From contig JTDE01022073.1 of the NCBI GenBank assembly GCA_014338405.1, forward strand, positions 1 to 64,000: 64,000 nucleotides of DNA, given 5' to 3'. The notes under the pieces are model-generated. The model ran no database searches and was not told the origin of the DNA. It saw nothing but the letters and a program-made list of their open reading frames with translations. Position numbers and translations under genes: made by a program. This document shows, one piece after another, positions 59,250 to 64,000 of this stretch. The stretch is from Paragonimus skrjabini miyazakii (taxonomy: Eukaryota; Platyhelminthes; Trematoda; Plagiorchiida; Troglotrematidae). Every line of letters starts with the position of its first letter. Within the stretch, counting starts at the first letter, position 1.

Positions 59250-59741
59250 ATGAACATAAAAAAGTTTGTTCCTCGTGCATATAGAAGGTCACTAGTACGT
59301 GCACTGAGCTTTAGGACGTCAACAATGTGGTTCCACTATATACTACATGCTGAGCAAACGGTTGTACGTGAGTCCTTTCGTGTTGGAGAATTTTTGGAAC
59401 ATTTCCTCCAGAAATGGAGTAGATTCACTACTGTGAAATTTGCAACTGTGGGAGTATCTGAAAATGCTGTTAACATCAAACTCCCTTCAAAAAGTTATTT
59501 TGCGATAACTATTCTTGTAAGGATGATTGGAGCCGCGATGAAAAATGTGTATAATTCAGCAAAGCTTGTCTTGTTTCCAAAACAACTAGGTTACTTCTAC
59601 CCCCGGTGCAAAAACAAAGTTGTATGTTTTCTGTCGAGCACAGCATCTGCCAAGTTTTATTTGGTTGTGGAAACGGCTGCAGTGGTAGAAATAGAAGAAT
59701 GCTTGAAACCAGCTCCAAAAACTACATTCCAAAGTGATTGA
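59250..59741 (+). pseudogene. PLE thumb, linker and start of GIY-YIG region
   Basis: The longest open frame in the window (163 codons). FVPRAYRRSLVRAL corresponds to the conserved F-V-P-x-x-Y-K-R-x-L-V-x-x-L block of PLEs, and NVYNSAKLVLFPKQ to the later block before the endonuclease. A switch of frame near 59660 gives FGCGNGCSGRNRRM, aligned with the C-x-C-G-x-x-Y-I-G-R-T start of the endonuclease but with the tyrosine-glycine residues lost. Confidence 0.65.
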
Positions 59742-60150
59742 TCGTTACAATAACTCAACCGCCATTGAGTAAATACTCAGCGGTGAGGAAACATCGCTTC
59801 GTCTAATGTAAGACACTTATCTACCACAGGTTTTGGTGTCAATATTAAGTCTTCGTTCAAGAATAAGGTGAACGCTCAATTAAATCCCGATGACCGATTC
59901 GACGCACACAAAACAACTGACCGTCAGTTGTTGCTTGAGGTGGGTTTACCTGTGAGTGCCACTCATATTCCAGGCCGATTTTCACTTTCAACCATTTACT
60001 TAAGACTTGCCATTCCATTTTCTTGTTAATTACATGTTTGAGACTGAATAGAATGTAAGAAACAAATTCGGGTCGTAATTTATGGGATCTGGCTACTTTA
60101 TTCAAATTGCCCAAGGTTACCCAACGCTTCAAATTTTGAAAGCAAAATAA

Positions 60151-61530
60151 ATCCAAATTAGGGGCTCTTAAAAATTAGATTCTACTCTAGAACTGTCAAA
60201 TGACAATAACCGGATTATAAGCTATTGTGAATTTTTCATCATTAAGAAGTGTGACAGTGAATGATAGATTTGCGTGCGATGAAATACTTGGTAAGTATTG
60301 AGGTAAACGGTCGGTATTAACAAAGAACGTCAGTCCAACCCGACTACACTGCTTTTGAATGGTATACAGAATGAAGAAAACATTGGGAAACCGGGAAAAT
60401 TTCCCAGATTAAATTGATAGCATGCAAAAAGTTGAGGAAAAGGTGAATCTCAATGGATTGCAATAAAATGGCTAAATTGTTCTTTATAGTATTGCCCATA
60501 AAACAAACAAAATTATTTCACGGTTTTCAAGTGAAAACCATTTCAAGATTCGTTCGTGATATTGTCTATATTATTGTCTGACATGTATCTTGGGAATTAT
60601 GAAAAAGCCCCGGGAGGAAAATCGATGAAATTGGACTTCTCAAAGGGAACCAAATACTATAAGATTTTCTCCAATAAAATGCATATACTGTAAGTTTCAA
60701 AAGTTTTCTGAGTATCCATTACATCTTTGTGCCGTGGACGAAAACGTCAACAATAAAATGAAATATCTTGCTGCAAAGTTTTCCACAGTAAAGCAGTTGA
60801 ATTCTTTAAAAAACGCTCCCCATGTTAAATTTAACCGGTTTTATGAGGCCTTACCCAGCTACCTGAAAGTTTCACGTACACATCTCAAAATGGCTTGCTA
60901 AAACGATCATGGGGATTGTGGTTAGAGGATATATTTTCCTGGCATCTACTCCGTAGGTTGCCAACAAATGTGAAAATTGAAACTTCTTTTAAAGTCAAGC
61001 ATGACGAAAAAGTACACCATGTTTTTAATCGTTGAACAAATATCTCACAAAACGGTAATTTTTCGAACAAGAACCATTTAGTTGTTTGCGATTTTCACGT
61101 ATACAGTTTATCTTGGCTTAGATAACGATTTGGTATTGATGCACATTTCGGATTCCAACACCTGTGATAAATTAAATGTCATTCGTTCAAGGTCGAAAAC
61201 AGAATTTAATTTCCTGTTGCGCTATTGAGCCATAACAACAGCAAACACGTTTAACCTTTTGTTGGACAGCTTTCGAAAGACGTTTTAAACAAATAATCTT
61301 CATATCCTTATTCATCGCGAGTGATCAGCCTCACTCTGTGAAAGCATGTCTGTTCCTCTCTTGTTCTCTCCGGCCAATCAGATCATTCGGACGAATTCAT
61401 CGAAAAAGGACAGCACATATTAACCGCTGAAAGGCTGTTTTTCTTGAGTCCGTGAAATACAATTTTACCAAACAAACAATGAAATACTAGTATATTTTGT
61501 CACTGCAACCTTTTCGGTTTGACTGACGTG
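60151..61530. other. No gene supported
   Basis: Nothing recognised; this includes the region just upstream of the Shisa-like start codon. No TATA box or other promoter element can be named with confidence. Confidence 0.5.
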
Positions 61531-61937
61531 ATGGTGATCAACAAAAACCTGTGTACACAATTATTGGAACTACACTACATATACTTGATAACAGCATTTT
61601 GCACGTCAGGGATGCTTAGAGTCAGCCGGTCTATGCCAACAAATATGTCACAAACCAGCAATTATCTGGACACTGCTCTAATCGATACTACGTTGTCTGC
61701 TTCAACGACCACAAACCCCCGGTTCAATTTGGTTAGCCCAGTTGTCGGTCGCGTTATTTGGTGCATAAATGAAAAAAGACAAATGTGGACTGAGAAAACG
61801 AATATCGGATTAGGACCAAAAGAATTGCATCTTGTACAGTCAGGAAAATTCCGCTGTCCACAACCAAATCAGACCGCTGAAATGAAATATTGTTGTGGAC
61901 AGAATGGTGAACAGTATTGCTGTCGTTTGCAAGATAC
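61531..61937 (+). CDS. Shisa-like protein, first coding exon
   Basis: ATG at 61531 (an in-frame extension upstream lacks an ATG) starts a signal-peptide-like segment with hydrophobic core LLELHYIYLITAFCTSG. A serine/threonine-rich spacer follows, then a cysteine motif at about residues 75-130: CINEKRQMW ... GKFRCPQPNQTAEMKYCCGQ, then NGEQYCCRLQD. The pattern W...F-x-C-P...Y-C-C-G...Y-C-C is the N-terminal extracellular domain of the Shisa family, whose members have a single membrane span and modulate receptor maturation or signalling. The exon ends in a clean GTGAGT donor at 61938 in phase 2. The membrane-spanning exon was not found, so the gene is partial here. Which Shisa subfamily it belongs to cannot be told. 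Confidence 0.7.
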
Positions 61938-62644
61938 GTGAGTCATATGACAAGCAATTATATGTGAACCAAGAGTGCTGAAAAGTTTTATTGAATAAAT
62001 GAAACATTGAGATGCTTTATTTTCGGGTTTCTCGTTTTGGAGACAGTAAACTGAGGCGAACTGATAAAGTGTGTCCTAAGAATAGTCGTGAAACCATTTC
62101 CTGACACTCGAAATTGCTGTTCCACTCTTCCAATCCTCAATAGCTTATCGTCATATCAGATTTATTAAACAGGTTGCCCTTGTACTTAGAGAAGCGTTTA
62201 AACACACGGCATAGAATTGAGGTTTTATTGTACATTTCGCTTCATCTTAAATTTGAGTTACTATCCGGCCAAACTTGACTATCTTAGGGATATCAAAGTT
62301 GTTGTCAGTTTACTTCTACCGTGTATGCCACAAAGTTTTAGATATCCTGTTGGACAAATGAGCGGAAACATGTTCGCTAATTGCGGTCATTTACTGCTGG
62401 GACATGTTCTTATTTACATTTAATCACAAACTCACCATATCACCTTTTACTCCGCAGGAAATGCGGATTTCCGAGGTGTGCACGACAAGTCTTCCGAAGT
62501 ATCTAGACATTTAAATTAATATGTACTGAATGAATTCAGCACGAGGTGAGGGTAGTCTCACTGTTGATTATATATAAACCCTATGAACTAACAGGTAGTA
62601 TTCTGAATGTGTCTAGCAAGCATTTGTAATCCGGTACATTTCAG

Positions 62645-62866
62645 AAGCTCGGTAGAACATGTCATCCAACTCTTCACACGCAAGGCGACAAAAATTTATC
62701 CAGTCTCACTCAGATTTTCTTCTAAGACCAAGCCTAAATTTCGTTTTGCGCCACTGAGTCTAAACATTTACTTAACGACAATTGTGTTCGACCTGAATGT
62801 TCCGAAACCTGTTTGGGTCAGGATATGGACTATTCCATCATCTGTAGTGGTCAGAAAGCAATTTTT
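62645..62866 (+). CDS. Possible second exon of the Shisa-like gene
   Basis: The acceptor GTACATTTCAG ends at 62644 and a GTGAGT donor follows 62866. The 222-base stretch is open, and its phase (2 to 2) matches the Shisa donor, giving a 707-base intron. The peptide (SSVEHVIQLFTRKATKIYPV ... LSLNIYLTTIVFDLNVPKPV) has no obvious membrane span, which the family should have soon after the cysteine domain. It may therefore be a different gene's exon or chance; a phase match alone has about one chance in three. Confidence 0.25.
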
Positions 62867-64000
62867 GTGAGTTTTTTTAAGAACAATTATCTGGCTATAA
62901 AATTGCAGTTTTATGCATTCACTATCGACTCCACTGAAGCTGGAAATTGTAGCCGGCATAGAACTGTGCATATCTTAATCTGTAACCAAAAATTACGGAT
63001 ATATTGAATAATTTTTGCCGGTGCGTGCGCTGCCATTTCGAAGACAAGTACCGTAATATACGTATATATATACTTCGCAGAAGCACATAAAAGCAGTCAT
63101 AATTTCTGGTGTTGCCGACTGTATACTCCTACTGAGATGGAATCTGACTTCTTGACCAATCTAATTTAGGCGGTGCTAAACGTGTTCATAATATCGAAGA
63201 TAGACTTTTCAGTAAGTCACTGTTTTCATAACTTGATAACTATATTCAAACCCTCGCGTCAAATCGCCCACAGCATCATCATTCCATCTATCCAAAAAAT
63301 TTTTCAGTTATGAAATGATTCAGCGAGAGTTATTTTCATATACTGATCTGTGATCCTGCTGGTGATTTTCAAAACAAGCTTGATGTTTAAGTCTGAATGA
63401 ACTGTGCTCAGTATTGGATACACGGTGGGTTGGAATTTACTTCTGCATTCCTCACATTGATCTTCAAGACGTCTTCTTCTACGAGCGGCAAAAGTTTCAA
63501 CTTAAACTTTCACTAAACCACAAGTTAACGTCCGAACTGTTACATCGACTGCTCATGTGCTTAGTTGCGTTCGAGTAGAACGTAATTAATTTATCCTCTT
63601 CCAGCAAGCCGACCGCCGTAAGTTGCAGTTTGTCAACATTTTCAAATACCTGTTTAGGAATAAATCCTCACTGTGAAGGGAAAACTGTTATTTAGCTGTT
63701 CTTAAGTCATCGATATTCCAACTTGCTATCTACATCTCGAAGTAAACGACCCCCTTGGCATTCATGCGCACATACATTGTGAGGTCAACCTAAGATAATT
63801 ATACTCTGTGAATACCTGAACAAGGTGAAAATGAAAACAGTTGAAGTCCACACATGAATTCTCCCGTTTTGTTGAAGTCGTATGTTTAGCATACTTCTTC
63901 ACTAAGGATAGACGGATAGTAAGTAGCACTTTCGCATTATAATGCACAGTGCTCCCAGTAGACCGATTCACAACTGCACAATCCTAAACATGTGGTACCG
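62867..64000. other. No gene supported
   Basis: AT-rich, with short frames only. A short palindromic TA-repeat lies near 63057-63072. Confidence 0.5.

Larger units (their letters stand above)
58174..60150 (+). mobile_element. Penelope-like element, long degenerate copy
   Basis: About 2 kb with PLE protein parts in the right order but spread over several frames with stops. First is a segment ending VNFTNTLNALHNLSSLLF (58174-58371). Next is an RT segment CSIDVSALVKKIPLNEAIDC (58752-58970), matching the D-V-x-S-L-F-T-x-V-P block. Then DVAMVNPLGSVLADVLM at 58964, the GVAMGSPLGPVLAD-like block, and YVDGMF at 59074-59091 in place of YVDD-I-F. Next KKFVPRAYRRSLVRALSFRT (59250-59741), then the linker and GIY-YIG-like end (59640-59880). 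Its 3' end aligns with the 42-kb fragment. It is certainly inactive. Confidence 0.72.

Noticed and set aside
63055..63075. TATA-rich palindrome as a possible promoter or microsatellite
   Set aside because: Too short, not next to a supported transcription start, and similar AT runs occur throughout.

Overview
The window is AT-rich, gene-poor nuclear DNA from an animal, and a flatworm (trematode-like) genome is the best guess. The reasons are an exon coding for a Shisa-type signal peptide and cysteine motif, relics of Penelope-like retroelements (PLEs) with a flatworm-like 3' end, very short candidate introns, and a tRNA-derived SINE that carries a hammerhead ribozyme, a combination best known from the schistosome SM-alpha repeat. 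The species cannot be named from the sequence. A run of exactly 100 N (46511-46610) marks a scaffold gap. Almost everything here is intergenic or intronic, and no complete multi-exon gene can be assembled with confidence.

The most notable content is a SINE-like family of about 290 bp. There are seven copies and two fragments: 22.6-23.0 kb, 39.6 kb, 49.4-49.6 kb, 52.1 kb and a cluster at 55.9-56.8 kb. In sense orientation each unit has a tRNA-like part (A box TGGCGCAGTGG, B box GGTTCAAGTCC in the best copies), then a type I hammerhead ribozyme, then a tail of about 100 bp. The ribozyme has core CTGACGA, stem II GCTCT/AGAGC, GAAA, a minimal stem III CTCGAG, cleavage after GTC and stem I GCACTA/TAGTGC. 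One copy is flanked by a 15-bp target-site duplication. Two copies stand head to tail in a 252-bp register and a third faces them across about 43 bp.

Two decayed copies of one PLE family are visible. A long relic at about 58.17-60.15 kb has RT motifs, including a broken YVDG catalytic box, and a GIY-YIG-like C-terminus. A 3' fragment lies at about 42.06-42.53 kb.

Region by region: 0-13 kb has candidate exons on both strands, several with good splice sites and three minus-strand ones resembling pieces of immunoglobulin-type domains. 13-31 kb is mostly empty, with a tRNA-like relic pair (18.8-19.1 kb), a SINE fragment pair (22.6-23.0 kb) and isolated exon candidates. 31.8-32.6 kb holds a coding-like two-exon segment with a 55-bp intron. 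35.9-37.5 kb has coding-like frames on both strands. 39-57 kb holds most of the SINEs. 58-60 kb is the PLE. 61.5 kb holds the Shisa-like exon, the best protein-coding call. Coding calls other than Shisa and the PLE rest on open frames, splice-site quality and composition only, so they are given low confidence.
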